Assembly: GCF_902859705.1 (NCBI RefSeq) | Contig: NZ_CADIJO010000004.1 | Coordinates: forward strand, 310,001-374,000 | Source: Achromobacter deleyi | GTDB taxonomy: Bacteria; Pseudomonadota; Gammaproteobacteria; Burkholderiales; Burkholderiaceae_B | Length of the DNA stretch: 64,000 nucleotides | Direction: 5' to 3' | Part shown: positions 8,200-16,867 of the stretch, piece by piece | Layout of the letters: the number at the start of each line of letters is the position of its first letter | Numbering within the stretch: position 1 is the first letter of the stretch | The notes under the pieces: model-generated | Told to the model about the DNA's origin: nothing | Seen by the model: only the letters and a program-made list of their open reading frames with translations | Databases searched by the model: none | Translations under genes and position numbers: made by a program

Positions 8200-9273
8200 T
8201 CAAGCCCGGTGGCGGCGCAGGCGGTACTGCGCGAATAGCGTCGCGACCAGCATGGCGAGCAACGAAGTGGCGACGATGACGTCGGCGATGTAGTTCGGCA
8301 CGGCAATGGCGCGGCTCATGCTGTCGGCGCCGACCAGCATGCCGGCTACGAAGATGCTGGCCAGGATCACGCCCAGCGGATGCAGCCCGGCAAGCATGGC
8401 CACCACCACGCCGGTGTAGCCATAGCCCGGCGACATGTCCAGCGTGACATAGCCGGTGCGGCCCGCCACTTCGATGGCGCCGGCCAACCCGGCCAGCGCG
8501 CCCGACAGCATGGCCGTGCCCAGCATGACGCGGCTGACCGGCAGGCCCAGAAAGCGCGACGCATGCGCATTGGCGCCCACCGCGCGCATCTGGAAGCCGA
8601 ACACCGTGTAGCGGTTCAGCAGCCACAGTCCCAGCGCCAGGCCGGCGGCCCACAGCAGGCCGGTATGGGCGCGGGTGCGTTCGATCAGCTTGCCCAGCTC
8701 CAGGTCGGGGTTCAGCGCCACCGACTGCGGCCAGCCCATGGCCATCGGGTCCTTCATGGGGCCATCCAGCATCATCGACACGAACAGCAGCACGATGAAG
8801 TTGCCCAGCAGCGTGGTGACCACCTCGTCCACGCCCAGGCGGGTCTTGAGCAAGGCGGGAATCAGCAGCAGCAAGGCGCCGGCCAGCGCCGCGGCCAGCA
8901 TCATGCCGGAGAACAGCACGGGCAGCGGCAGGTCAAAGCCCGTGCCGTCATGCATGCCGCCCACGGCCACGGCCGCCAGCGCGCCCAGGTACAGCTGGCC
9001 TTCGGCGCCGATGTTGTAGAAGCGTGCACGAAACGCCACGGCACAGGCCAGGCCGGTCAGCATCAGCGGCGTGGCGCGGGTCAGCGTTTCGGACAGCGCG
9101 AAGCGCGAGCCGAACGCGCCTTCGAACAGCAGCGCGTAGGTGCGGCCGACGGGCGCGCCCGCCCAGGCCACCAGCAGCGCGCAGATGGCCAGGGTGAAGA
9201 GGATGGCCGCGATAGGCGCCAGGGCCAGCGCGGCGCGGCTGGGCTCGGGGCGGCGTTCCAGGGTCAGTTTCAT
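8200..9273 (-). CDS. ABC transporter permease (BMP/nucleoside family, first permease)
   Basis: 357-residue hydrophobic permease, homologous in layout to NupP/YufP-type first permeases of BMP-family importers, with the signature segment FYNIGAEGQLYLGA. The ATG at 9273 is preferred over a TTG at 9288 because the protein then begins with the short cationic stretch MKLTLERRPEPSR before the first membrane segment. It lies 34 bp after the ATPase gene and 10 bp before the second permease, so all are co-transcribed. Confidence 0.9.
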   Translation of the reverse strand: MKLTLERRPEPSRAALALAPIAAILFTLAICALLVAWAGAPVGRTYALLFEGAFGSRFALSETLTRATPLMLTGLACAVAFRARFYNIGAEGQLYLGALAAVAVGGMHDGTGFDLPLPVLFSGMMLAAALAGALLLLIPALLKTRLGVDEVVTTLLGNFIVLLFVSMMLDGPMKDPMAMGWPQSVALNPDLELGKLIERTRAHTGLLWAAGLALGLWLLNRYTVFGFQMRAVGANAHASRFLGLPVSRVMLGTAMLSGALAGLAGAIEVAGRTGYVTLDMSPGYGYTGVVVAMLAGLHPLGVILASIFVAGMLVGADSMSRAIAVPNYIADVIVATSLLAMLVATLFAQYRLRRHRA

Positions 9274-9307
9274 TCTAGAAATGCTCAATGAGTAAGGGCG
9301 CGGCGCG

Positions 9308-10837
9308 TCACGCGCGCGTGCCCGTCATGGCCAGGCCGACGGTGGCGGGCGTCCATTGGCCGACGGGCTTGACCGCGACCAGCTTGCCGCCGCACAGCAC
9401 CGCGATGCGGTCGGCCAGGGCGAAGATTTCTTCCAGGTCTTCGGACACCAGCAGGATGCCCGCGCCGCGACGACGCGCGGCCAGCAGCTGCTCGCGCACG
9501 TAGGCGACCGCGCCGATGTCCAGGCCCCAGGTGGGCTGGTCGGCAACGATCAGGCGCGGTTCGCGCGCCAGCGTGCGGCCCAGGATCAGCTTCTGCATGT
9601 TGCCGCCCGACAGGCTGCGGGTGCGCACGTCCAGCGAGGCCGCGCGCACGTCGAACTGCTTGGCCAGGGCTGCCGCGTAGGCGCGGCCGGCGCTGGCGCG
9701 CACCACGCCGTAGCGGGCGAAGCGCGGGTCCTTCAGGTCTTCGACAATGGCGTTTTCCCACAGCGGGCTGTCGCCGATGACGCCTTCGCCGTGGCGGTCT
9801 TCGGGAATGCGGCCCACTTGTGCCGTCGTCCAGCCGGCCGGCGTGGTGGGCGCGGCCGCATGCTCGGGGCCCAGGCGGATGGTGCCGTCCGACGGCAGGC
9901 GCAGGCCGGTCAGCACCGACACCAGCGCCTGCTGGCCGTTGCCGGCCACGCCGGCAATGGCCACGATCTCGTGTTTGTGTACGACCAGGTCCAGGCTGTC
10001 CAGGCGCGGCGCGCCGTCGCGGCTGTCGCGCACGGTGACTTGCGACAGCGTCACCACCGGCGCGGCCTGGCCGGCCGCCGCCATCGCTTCGGCGTGCGGC
10101 ATGGCGACCTTGCGGCCCACCATCAGCTCGGCCAATTCGGCCGGCGTGGTGGCGGCGGTGTCGCGTTCGGCCACCAGCTTGCCCTGGCGCAGCACCGCGA
10201 CGCGGCGCGACACGGCCATCACTTCGTCCAGCTTGTGCGAAATGAAGATGACGGCCAGGCCCTCGTCCACGAAACCGCGCAGGGTTGCGAACAGGTCCTG
10301 CACTTCCTGGGGCGTCAGCACCGCGGTGGGCTCGTCCAGGATCAGCACCTTGGCGCCGCGGTACAGGGCCTTCAGGATTTCGACGCGCTGCTTCTCGCCG
10401 ACCGACAGGCCGCCGACGCGCGCATCCGGGTCCACGCCCAGGCCGAAGCGCTGGCCCAGTTCGACCAGGCGGCGGCGCGCCTGGCCGCGGCCGGACGCCA
10501 GCTTCCACAGCGATTCGGTGCCGACCATGATGTTGTCCAGCACGGTCAGGTTGTCGGCCAGCGTGAAGTGCTGGTGCACCATGCCCACGCCCGCCGCCAG
10601 CGCGGCGTCGGGCCGGCCGGGGGGCAAGGGCTGGCCGAAGACTTCGATACTGCCGGCGTCGGCCACATAGTGGCCGAACAGAATCGACACCAGGGTCGAT
10701 TTGCCGGCGCCGTTCTCGCCCAGCAAGGCCAGCACCTCGCCCTGCGCGAGGGTCAGCGAGACATCATCGTTGGCCGTCAGGCTGCCGAAGCGTTTGGTGA
10801 TCCCCGCAAGACGCAGGGCGAGAGGCGCTTGGTTCAT
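9308..10837 (-). CDS. ABC transporter ATP-binding protein, duplicated (BMP family)
   Basis: 509 residues with two tandem ABC domains, as in RbsA-like and NupO-type ATPases. The first half has a complete Walker A (GENGAGKST), signature (LSVGEKQR) and Walker B (LILDEPTAVL). The second half has a less canonical P-loop (GVAGNGQQA), signature LSGGNMQK and Walker B with ADQPTWGLD, the asymmetry normal for this subfamily in which the second site is degenerate. The ATG at 10837 overlaps the stop of the binding-protein gene by 4 bp; the longer frame runs antiparallel through that gene and is rejected. It energises import through the two permeases downstream. Confidence 0.92.
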   Translation of the reverse strand: MNQAPLALRLAGITKRFGSLTANDDVSLTLAQGEVLALLGENGAGKSTLVSILFGHYVADAGSIEVFGQPLPPGRPDAALAAGVGMVHQHFTLADNLTVLDNIMVGTESLWKLASGRGQARRRLVELGQRFGLGVDPDARVGGLSVGEKQRVEILKALYRGAKVLILDEPTAVLTPQEVQDLFATLRGFVDEGLAVIFISHKLDEVMAVSRRVAVLRQGKLVAERDTAATTPAELAELMVGRKVAMPHAEAMAAAGQAAPVVTLSQVTVRDSRDGAPRLDSLDLVVHKHEIVAIAGVAGNGQQALVSVLTGLRLPSDGTIRLGPEHAAAPTTPAGWTTAQVGRIPEDRHGEGVIGDSPLWENAIVEDLKDPRFARYGVVRASAGRAYAAALAKQFDVRAASLDVRTRSLSGGNMQKLILGRTLAREPRLIVADQPTWGLDIGAVAYVREQLLAARRRGAGILLVSEDLEEIFALADRIAVLCGGKLVAVKPVGQWTPATVGLAMTGTRA

Positions 10838-11868
10838 CGTGCCGAGGACTTGGGTTCTTTGTCGACGACCTGCACCGTGAAGCTGCCGTCCAGGATGGCC
10901 TTCTGCTTGGCCTGCACCTTGGCGATCAGGTCGGCCGGGATCTTGCTTTCGAAGGTGCCCAGCGGCGCCAGCGACGAACCCTTGTACTTCATCAGCGAGT
11001 ACTGGCCGAAATCCGCCGCCTTGAACGTGCCGCCCTTGACCTGCTTGAGCGCTTCGTCGATGGTGGGCTCCATGCTCCACAGCGCCGAGGCCACCACGGT
11101 TTCCGGGTACTGCGGCTGGGTGTCGATGACGTTGCCGATGGCCAGCTTGCCGCGTTCCTTGGCGGCGTCCGACACGCCGAAGCGTTCGGCGTACAGCACG
11201 TCCGCGCCCTTGTCGATCATGGCGAAGGCGGCTTCCTTGGCCTTGGGGGGATCGAACCACGAACCGATGAAGGTCACGGTGAATTCGGTCTTGGGGTTCA
11301 CTTCCTTGGCGCCCTCGATGAACGCCTGCATCAGGCGGTTCACTTCAGGAATGGGGTAGCCGCCCACCAGGCCGATCTTGCCGGTCTTGCTCATGCCGGC
11401 GGCGATCATGCCGGTCAGGTAGGCCGGTTCCTGGATGTAGTTGTCGAACACCGAGAAGTTGGGCTGCTGCGGCTTGCCCGAAGAACCCATCAGGAAGGCG
11501 GTCTGCGGATAGTCCTTGGCCACCTTGCGGGCGGCGGCTTCCACGGCGAAGGCTTCGCCCACCACCAGCTTGTTGCCCTGCTCGGCGTACTGGCGCATGA
11601 CGCGTTCGTAGTCGGCGTTGGTGACGTTTTCCGAGAAGGTGTAGTCGATTTCACCGCGGTCGCGCGCGGCGGTCAGCGCCTTGTGGATGCGCGACACCCA
11701 TTGCTGCTCGACCGGCACCGTGTAGATGGCGGCCACTTTGAGCTTGGCGGGCGCTTGCGCCTGGGCAGCGCCCGAGAACAGCAGCGCGCCGGCGGCGGCT
11801 GCCGCGGCCAGCTTGAGCAGGCCGCGGCGGGCAATGCCGCCTGCAGCCGGGAGGGAAAAGGATTTCAT
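10834..11868 (-). CDS. BMP family ABC substrate-binding protein
   Basis: 344 residues. The N-terminus looks like a twin-arginine signal (ARRGLLKLAAAAAAGALL, cleavage after AQA), so the mature protein is periplasmic. The rest fits the BMP/PnrA basic membrane protein family (PF02608), which binds nucleosides or nucleobases; segments such as KVAAIYTVPVEQQWVSR and the Gly-rich LVGGYPIPEVNRL are typical. It is the first gene of a five-gene operon ending in a cytosine-deaminase-like enzyme, so the cargo is probably a purine, pyrimidine or related heterocycle. The start is set by the signal peptide; upstream in-frame codons only add a non-signal extension. Confidence 0.9.
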   Translation of the reverse strand: MKSFSLPAAGGIARRGLLKLAAAAAAGALLFSGAAQAQAPAKLKVAAIYTVPVEQQWVSRIHKALTAARDRGEIDYTFSENVTNADYERVMRQYAEQGNKLVVGEAFAVEAAARKVAKDYPQTAFLMGSSGKPQQPNFSVFDNYIQEPAYLTGMIAAGMSKTGKIGLVGGYPIPEVNRLMQAFIEGAKEVNPKTEFTVTFIGSWFDPPKAKEAAFAMIDKGADVLYAERFGVSDAAKERGKLAIGNVIDTQPQYPETVVASALWSMEPTIDEALKQVKGGTFKAADFGQYSLMKYKGSSLAPLGTFESKIPADLIAKVQAKQKAILDGSFTVQVVDKEPKSSAR

Positions 11869-12284
11869 GCGGAAGGCTCCTTCGCGGGGATGGAAAGGGA
11901 ATGGGGAGAAAGGCGGCGATGTCCGGGCGTCGCGGCGCGGCACGCGTGGGCGGGCGGAAACGAAGGCGTGGGATCGGTCATCGGAAGGGGGGCTGCCGGG
12001 GCAGCGCGCCCCATCCGAATGGGCGGGTTCGCAGCCAGTCCTGGCGAAGCAAGTTGTATGCCATGGGGCATTCCCGCGGCAAGTCGGGGGAATCCTGATG
12101 GCCGGGCGGGATTATAGGCACCCTGGCGGGGAAAGGTGGCACCAAGATGGTGCGCACCGTCGCGGGGCGTGGACACTTTCGTGCTGGAACAGCCTGTTGC
12201 GGTCCGCTTGAGCGTCCGCGGGCTGGGCAGAAGCCTAAAATTCCAGCAAAGAGCCGCGCTGGGCGCGGCAAGCCGGAAAACACC
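11869..12284. other. Intergenic region between divergent genes
   Basis: 416 bp without a credible gene. On the minus strand it contains a good -10 element for the BMP operon, which would give a leader of roughly 235 nt with an inverted repeat inside it (listed separately). No match to a known riboswitch family was recognised. The plus-strand half must hold the promoter of the DedA-rhodanese gene, but no clear -35/-10 pair was seen there. Confidence 0.5.
12070..12116 (-). promoter_or_regulatory. Candidate promoter -10 and leader inverted repeat for the BMP operon
   Basis: Reading the minus strand, 12116-12111 is a perfect TATAAT. The -35 region at the right distance (CCACCT-like) is poor, suggesting an activator-dependent promoter. 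Just inside the predicted transcript is an inverted repeat ATTCCC (12070-12075) / GGGAAT (12088-12093), which could be an operator or a small hairpin. The transcript leader before the ATG at 11868 would be about 235 nt. Confidence 0.4.
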
Positions 12285-13199
12285 ATGCAAGACATTCAAT
12301 TGCTGCTCGAGCAGTACGGCGGGTGGCTCGTGTTCGCCAACGTGCTGGTCGAGCAGGCCGGGCTGCCCGTGCCCGCCTACCCCATGCTGATCGCCGCGGG
12401 CGCCCTGGCCGGCGCGGGCGGCTGGCTGACGCCCTGGCTGGCCGCCACCGTCGCCTGCCTGCTGGCCGACACGCTCTGGTACGTGGCCGGGCGGCGTTAT
12501 GGCTCGCGGCTGCTGGGCGTGGTCTGCAAGCTGTCGCTGTCGCAGGATTCCTGCATCCGCCAGACCCAGCGGCTGTACCTGCGCATCGGCGTGCGCGCCC
12601 TGCTGGTGTGCAAGTTCCTGCCTGGCGCGGGGGCGCTGTCCACCGTCATGGCGGGCCTGACCAATACGCCCTACCGGCGCTTCCTGGCCTACGACCTGGT
12701 CGGCGCCCTGATCTGGGCGGGCTCTGCCCTGTTGTTGGGCGGCCTGTTCCACAGCGTCGTCAACGATGTGCTGGACGTGCTGGGCACTTACGGCCCGATG
12801 GGGCTGGCCATCCTGGCGGCGGTGCTGGCGCTGTACATCACGGCGCGCGGCCTGCGCCGCTGGGTGCTCAAGCGCAACCTGCGCGTGATTCCGCGGCTGT
12901 CGGTCGACGAACTGATGCAGTGGCGCCAGGACGGCCGCAACACGCTGGTGTTCGACGTCCGGCCCGAGGCGCAGCAAGAGGCCGACCGCATCCCCGGCGC
13001 GATCGCCGTCGACCTGCGCGCGCCCTTGCCGGCGCTGGCGGCCGATGCGCAGGCCGCCGACATCGTGGTCTATTGCGCCTGCCCCAACGAGGTCTCGGCG
13101 GCCATGCTGGCCGCGCGCCTGCGGGCTGCCGGCTATCCCAATACCTGGGCCCTGCGCGGCGGCTATGAGGCCTGGGTGCGGCACATCCACCCTGCCTGA
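12285..13199 (+). CDS. DedA-family membrane protein fused to a rhodanese domain
   Basis: 304 residues. Residues about 1-200 form a DedA/SNARE-associated (PF09335) integral membrane domain, with the family motif around FLPGAGALSTVMAGLTNTPYRRF. The last 100 residues (from about SVDELMQWRQDGRNTLVFDVR) are a rhodanese domain with the candidate active-site Cys in VVYCACPNE. DedA proteins support membrane homeostasis and lipid or proton-dependent transport; rhodanese domains carry persulfide sulfur. The ATG at 12285 gives the typical short DedA N-terminus; an earlier frame start at 12147 adds unrelated sequence. Monocistronic, facing away from the BMP operon. Confidence 0.88.
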   Translation: MQDIQLLLEQYGGWLVFANVLVEQAGLPVPAYPMLIAAGALAGAGGWLTPWLAATVACLLADTLWYVAGRRYGSRLLGVVCKLSLSQDSCIRQTQRLYLRIGVRALLVCKFLPGAGALSTVMAGLTNTPYRRFLAYDLVGALIWAGSALLLGGLFHSVVNDVLDVLGTYGPMGLAILAAVLALYITARGLRRWVLKRNLRVIPRLSVDELMQWRQDGRNTLVFDVRPEAQQEADRIPGAIAVDLRAPLPALAADAQAADIVVYCACPNEVSAAMLAARLRAAGYPNTWALRGGYEAWVRHIHPA

Positions 13200-13382
13200 C
13201 CGGCCCGGGGCCTTCGGGGCCGGCCGGGGCCGCGCCACGGTCATTTCACCTGACACCCGCCTGACCCGCCGCCCGCCTGTCCGGGCCGTGGGCAGCCTGC
13301 ACGGCCGGCCCTGCGCCGGATGCCGTCCCGGGCGCATAATTTCGCTATCGGCCCGCGCTTCCGACGGGCACAGGAGACAGGC

Positions 13383-14309
13383 ATGCGGTTGTTGTTCTTG
13401 GGTGCCGGCGGCACCGGTGGTTATTTCGGCGGACGCGCCGCCCAGGCGGGCGCGGACGTGACCTTCCTGGTGCGCGAGGCCCGCGCGGCGCGGCTGCGCG
13501 AACAGGGGCTGCGCATCCAGAGCCCGTTCGGCGATGTGACGCTGCAACCCCAATTGGCCACCGCCGACACGCTGCAAGGCTTCTACGACGTGGTGGTGCT
13601 CAGCTGCAAGGCCTACGACCTGCCAAGCGCCATCGACGCCATCCGCCCCGCCGTGGGGCCGGACACCGCCGTGCTGCCCATCATGAACGGCGTGCTGCAG
13701 TACGACGTGCTGGACCGAGAATTCGAACCCCACCGGGTGCTGGGCGGCCTGTGCCAGATCAACGCCACGCTGGGCGCCGAAGGCCAGGTCATCCACCTGG
13801 GCAAGCACGCCAGCATCGTCTTCGGCGAACGCGCGGGCCCGGCCCGCAGCGCCCGCTGCACGGCCCTGGCTGACGCCCTGGACGGCGGCGAATACGTCAG
13901 CCGTCTCAGCGAAGACATCCACCAGGACATCTGGGAAAAATACGTTTTCCTGACCACCCTGGCCGCCGCCACCTGCCTGATGCGCGGCACCGTCGGCCAG
14001 ATCGTGTCCACCAATGACGGCGCCGACATCGTGCGCGGCCTGCTGCGCGAATCGCAGTCGGTCGCGGCCGCCAGCGGCCACGCGGTGCGGCCCGATGCCG
14101 ATGCCGCCGCGCTCAAGATCCTGACCGATCCGACCCAGCCCATGACCGCGTCGATGTTCCGCGACCTGCGCCAGGGCCTGCCAGTCGAGGCCGACCACAT
14201 CGTCGGCGACATGGTGCGCCGCGCGCAGACGCTGGGCGTGGACGCCACCACGCTGCGCACGGCCTACGCGCATCTGCAGGTGTATCAGGCGCAGCGCGCC
14301 GCGACCTGA
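13383..14309 (+). CDS. panE: 2-dehydropantoate 2-reductase family (ketopantoate reductase)
   Basis: 308 residues with the N-terminal NADP-binding motif FLGAGGTGGYFGG and the ApbA/PanE fold (PF02558/PF08546), including the catalytic-lysine region (VVLSCKAYDL) and the C-terminal helical domain (KYVFLTTLAAATCLMRG). PanE reduces ketopantoate to pantoate in CoA biosynthesis. Many bacteria carry several PanE-like paralogues with other 2-oxoacid substrates, and no panB/panC genes lie here, so the specific role is less certain than the family. The start at 13383 is chosen because the Rossmann motif begins immediately after it. Confidence 0.82.
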   Translation: MRLLFLGAGGTGGYFGGRAAQAGADVTFLVREARAARLREQGLRIQSPFGDVTLQPQLATADTLQGFYDVVVLSCKAYDLPSAIDAIRPAVGPDTAVLPIMNGVLQYDVLDREFEPHRVLGGLCQINATLGAEGQVIHLGKHASIVFGERAGPARSARCTALADALDGGEYVSRLSEDIHQDIWEKYVFLTTLAAATCLMRGTVGQIVSTNDGADIVRGLLRESQSVAAASGHAVRPDADAAALKILTDPTQPMTASMFRDLRQGLPVEADHIVGDMVRRAQTLGVDATTLRTAYAHLQVYQAQRAAT

Positions 14310-14433
14310 TACGGCCGGGCCGCCAGGGGCTCATTGGTGCACGGAATGCAAAAAACTCTTCCGTCTCCGTGAGTTCCTGGAACCGATCTGGCCGAATAGT
14401 ATGGCTTTGTCCAACCTTCCAAGGAGCAAGACC

Positions 14434-15045
14434 ATGAAAATCGCATTGATCGGAATTACCGGCCGCGTCGGTTCGCGCGTGGCAGACGAATTGCTCAAGC
14501 GTGACCACCAGGTGACGGGCATTGCCCGCAACCTGGGCGACGTCAATCCCCAGCCCGGCCTGACCATCCAGCAGGGCGACGCCACCGACCCGCAAGGCCT
14601 GACCCCGCTGCTCAAGGGCCACGACGCCGTGGTCAGCGCCTCGCGCTTCGTGTCGGCCGACGCCAAGCCGCTGCTGGCCGCCGTGAAAGACGCCGGCGTG
14701 CCGCGCCTGCTGGTGGTGGGCGGTGCAGGCAGCCTGCAAGTGGCGCCCGGCAAAATGCTGATCGACACCCCCGAATTCCCCGACGCCTACAAGCCCGAGG
14801 CCCGTGCGGGCGTCGTGTTCCTGGATACGCTGCGCCAGGAAAAAGTGCTGAACTGGACGTTCCTGTCGCCCTCGGCGCTGTTCGAACCCGGCGAGCGCAC
14901 CGGCACCTTCCGCATCGGCGACGACTCGCTGCTGGCCGACGATGACGGCAAGAGCTGGATCTCGATGGAAGACTACGCCATCGCCCTGGCCGACGAAATC
15001 GAGACGCCCAAGCACTCGCGCCGCCGCTTTACCGTGGGCTACTGA
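14434..15045 (+). CDS. NAD(P)-binding Rossmann-fold protein (atypical SDR, YwnB/NmrA-like)
   Basis: 203 residues beginning MKIALIGITGRVGSR, the G-x-x-G-x-x-G nucleotide motif of atypical short-chain dehydrogenases (PF13460). Members act as NAD(P)H-dependent reductases or redox sensors; no substrate can be assigned. The ATG at 14434 follows an AAGGAG at 14421-14426. A clear hairpin terminator lies 67 bp downstream, so it appears to be a single-gene transcript. Confidence 0.82.
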   Translation: MKIALIGITGRVGSRVADELLKRDHQVTGIARNLGDVNPQPGLTIQQGDATDPQGLTPLLKGHDAVVSASRFVSADAKPLLAAVKDAGVPRLLVVGGAGSLQVAPGKMLIDTPEFPDAYKPEARAGVVFLDTLRQEKVLNWTFLSPSALFEPGERTGTFRIGDDSLLADDDGKSWISMEDYAIALADEIETPKHSRRRFTVGY

Positions 15046-15111
15046 CCCGGGCAAGCGATTTCGGCGGCGTCGCCGCCAGTGTTGTTTGCGCGCGATAGCC
15101 GCCGCCCCGTT

Positions 15112-15142
15112 GCCCCCTTGCGCCCCAAGGGGGCTTCGTTTT
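15112..15142 (+). terminator. Rho-independent terminator after the SDR-like gene
   Basis: Hairpin GCCCCCTT (15112-15119) / AAGGGGGC (15127-15134), loop GCGCCCC, followed by TTCGTTTT. It ends the transcript of the 14434 gene. The stem sequence is related to other CCCCC/GGGGG intergenic hairpins in this window (24413-24427 and the 35252-35290 region). Confidence 0.75.
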
Positions 15143-15234
15143 GCGCCAATGCCGCGCTGCCAGTAGGGTCGAATGGTCCCCATTTGTTTGTAAACTGGCA
15201 GGCCGCCACCAGGCGTCACGACCCGAGTAGTTGT

Positions 15235-15696
15235 ATGAGCATGAAGTTGAAATCGCTGGCCCTCTGTATGCTGCTGGCCTCCAGCTGCCTGGCGGTTGCG
15301 CCGGCGCAGGCGGCCGCCCCGCAGTCGAACAAGGACATCGTGGTGGCGTTTTTCCGCATGATGTTCCAGGACCGCGAGATCGACGAGGCGGTGCGCCTGT
15401 ACGTCGCCAAGAACAACTACACGCAGCACAACCCCTACATGCGCGACGGCGTCGAACCCATGGTGGACTTCTTCCCCCATTACTTCGAACAGCATCCGCA
15501 AGCTACGGTCGACATCAAGCGCGTGATCGCCGAAGGCGACCTGGTCGTCATCCACAACCTGTGGAAAGAATCGCCCGAAGACCGCGGCCAGGCCGTGGTG
15601 GATATCTTCCGCGTCGAAAACGGCAAGATCGTCGAGCACTGGGACGTCAGCCAGGAAATCCCGGAAAACCCCGCCAACAAGAACGGCATGTTCTAG
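15235..15696 (+). CDS. Secreted NTF2/SnoaL-like protein
   Basis: 153 residues. Residues 1-28 are a Sec signal peptide (LALCMLLASSCLAVAPAQA, cleavage after AQA), so the protein is periplasmic or secreted. The mature part is a SnoaL-like NTF2 fold: FRMMFQDREIDEAVRLYV, the hydrophobic strand LVVIHNLW, and the C-terminal VDIFRVENGKIVEHWDVSQ typical of predicted SnoaL-like ester cyclase/NTF2 proteins. Enzymatic activity is unknown. A second ATG two codons later (15241) is also possible. It lies 17 bp before the flavin reductase gene and probably shares its transcript. Confidence 0.82.
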   Translation: MSMKLKSLALCMLLASSCLAVAPAQAAAPQSNKDIVVAFFRMMFQDREIDEAVRLYVAKNNYTQHNPYMRDGVEPMVDFFPHYFEQHPQATVDIKRVIAEGDLVVIHNLWKESPEDRGQAVVDIFRVENGKIVEHWDVSQEIPENPANKNGMF

Positions 15697-15712
15697 TTTT
15701 CACAGGCCCCCC

Positions 15713-16282
15713 ATGTCCGCCATCGAACCCGTCGACCTGCCCCGCGCCTACCTGCTGCTGAACCACGGCCCCACCGTGCTGGTCACCAGCGCGCACGGTG
15801 GCGAGCGCAACGTCATGGCCGCGGCCTGGGCCATGCCGCTGGATTTCAGCCCGCCCAAGATGCTGGTGGTGGTGGACAAGAACACCTACACCCGCAAGCT
15901 GATCGAGGCCTCGGGTGAATTTGCGCTGTGCATTCCGTCGCGCGCCCAGGCGCAGGCCACCTTGCAGGTGGGGTCGCATTCGGGCACTGACGCCGACAAG
16001 TTCAAGGCCGCGGGCCTGTCCACCTTTGCCGCCAGCAAGATCGGCGCGCCGCTGGTCGAGGGTTGCCTGGGCTGGCTGGAATGCAAGGTCGTGCCCGAGC
16101 CCCACAACCAGCAGGCCTACGACCTGTTCATCGGCGAAGTCGTGGCCGCGTGGGCCGCGCCCGATGTGTTTTCGGGCAACCGCTGGCACTTCAACGATGA
16201 TGCGCGCCGGTCCGTGCACTACCTGGCGGGCGGCTCGTTCTTCGCCACCGGCGAAGCGTTCACCGTTACCGACCCGGAATAA
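15713..16282 (+). CDS. Flavin reductase family protein (FMN-binding split barrel)
   Basis: 189 residues of the flavin reductase-like/DIM6-NTAB family (PF01613). Recognisable are the N-terminal strand VLVTSAHGGERNVMAAAWAM and the central VVVDKNTYTRKLIEASGEFALCIPS. These dimeric proteins bind FMN and reduce flavin with NAD(P)H, usually for a partner oxygenase; no oxygenase is adjacent, so the partner is unknown. It sits 6 bp before the deoxyribosyltransferase gene, implying one transcript for the two and probably the NTF2-like gene. Confidence 0.85.
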   Translation: MSAIEPVDLPRAYLLLNHGPTVLVTSAHGGERNVMAAAWAMPLDFSPPKMLVVVDKNTYTRKLIEASGEFALCIPSRAQAQATLQVGSHSGTDADKFKAAGLSTFAASKIGAPLVEGCLGWLECKVVPEPHNQQAYDLFIGEVVAAWAAPDVFSGNRWHFNDDARRSVHYLAGGSFFATGEAFTVTDPE

Positions 16283-16288
16283 CCCGCC

Positions 16289-16786
16289 ATGCGCCGCGTC
16301 TACCTGGCCGGTTTCGACGTGTTCCTGCCCGATGCCGTGGCGCACGGCCAGCGGCTCAAGGCGCTGGTGGCTACCTACGGTTTCGAAGGCCTGTACCCGC
16401 TGGACAACGTGCCACCGCCCGGCCTGGCCGGCGCGCCGCTGGCGCAATGGATCTACCGCGCCAACGTGGCAATGATCCGCCGGGCCGACCTGGTCATGGC
16501 CAACCTGAACCCCTTCCGCGGCGCCGAGCCCGATTCCGGTACGGCGTTCGAGGTCGGCTACGCAATCGCCTGCGGCAAGCCGGTATGGGGCTATACCTCG
16601 CAGGCCGGCAGCCTGCTCGAACAGTCCGCCGTGGGCGTGGCGGCCGACGACGCCTCACGCGCCGTGGACGCGCAAGGGTTCACGGTCGAAGACTTCGGCA
16701 TGAACTTGAACCTGATGCTGGCGTGCAGCGCGCACATCGTGGTGGGCGACGCTGCCGATTGCCTGGCCCGCATGGCGCGGGCGTAG
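16289..16786 (+). CDS. Nucleoside 2-deoxyribosyltransferase
   Basis: 165 residues (PF05014). The N-terminus MRRVYLAGFDVFLPDA and the core ANLNPFRGAEPDSGTAFEVGY match the family, with the nucleophilic glutamate expected in TAFEVGYA. The enzyme exchanges bases between 2'-deoxyribonucleosides or hydrolyses them, in nucleotide salvage. It is the last gene of the 15235-16786 run. A GC hairpin (16815-16838) separates it from the convergent tetR gene. Confidence 0.87.
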   Translation: MRRVYLAGFDVFLPDAVAHGQRLKALVATYGFEGLYPLDNVPPPGLAGAPLAQWIYRANVAMIRRADLVMANLNPFRGAEPDSGTAFEVGYAIACGKPVWGYTSQAGSLLEQSAVGVAADDASRAVDAQGFTVEDFGMNLNLMLACSAHIVVGDAADCLARMARA

Positions 16787-16814
16787 CCCGGCAAGATCCC
16801 GCATGAATAAGGGT

Positions 16815-16838
16815 GGCGGGCGGCGCGATGCGCCCGCC
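16815..16838. terminator. GC hairpin between convergent genes
   Basis: GGCGGGCG (16815-16822) and CGCCCGCC (16831-16838) form an 8-bp stem. There is no T-run on either side, so it is at best a weak terminator for the deoxyribosyltransferase and tetR transcripts that meet here. Confidence 0.4.
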
Positions 16839-16867
16839 GGGTGCCAGGCCGAGTGTCAGGCCGGGTT

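Noticed and set aside
11865..14273. Very long minus-strand open frame (802 codons)
   Set aside because: It runs antisense through dedA-rhodanese and panE, is rich in Arg/Gly/His/Gln low-complexity sequence and matches no family; an artefact of high GC.
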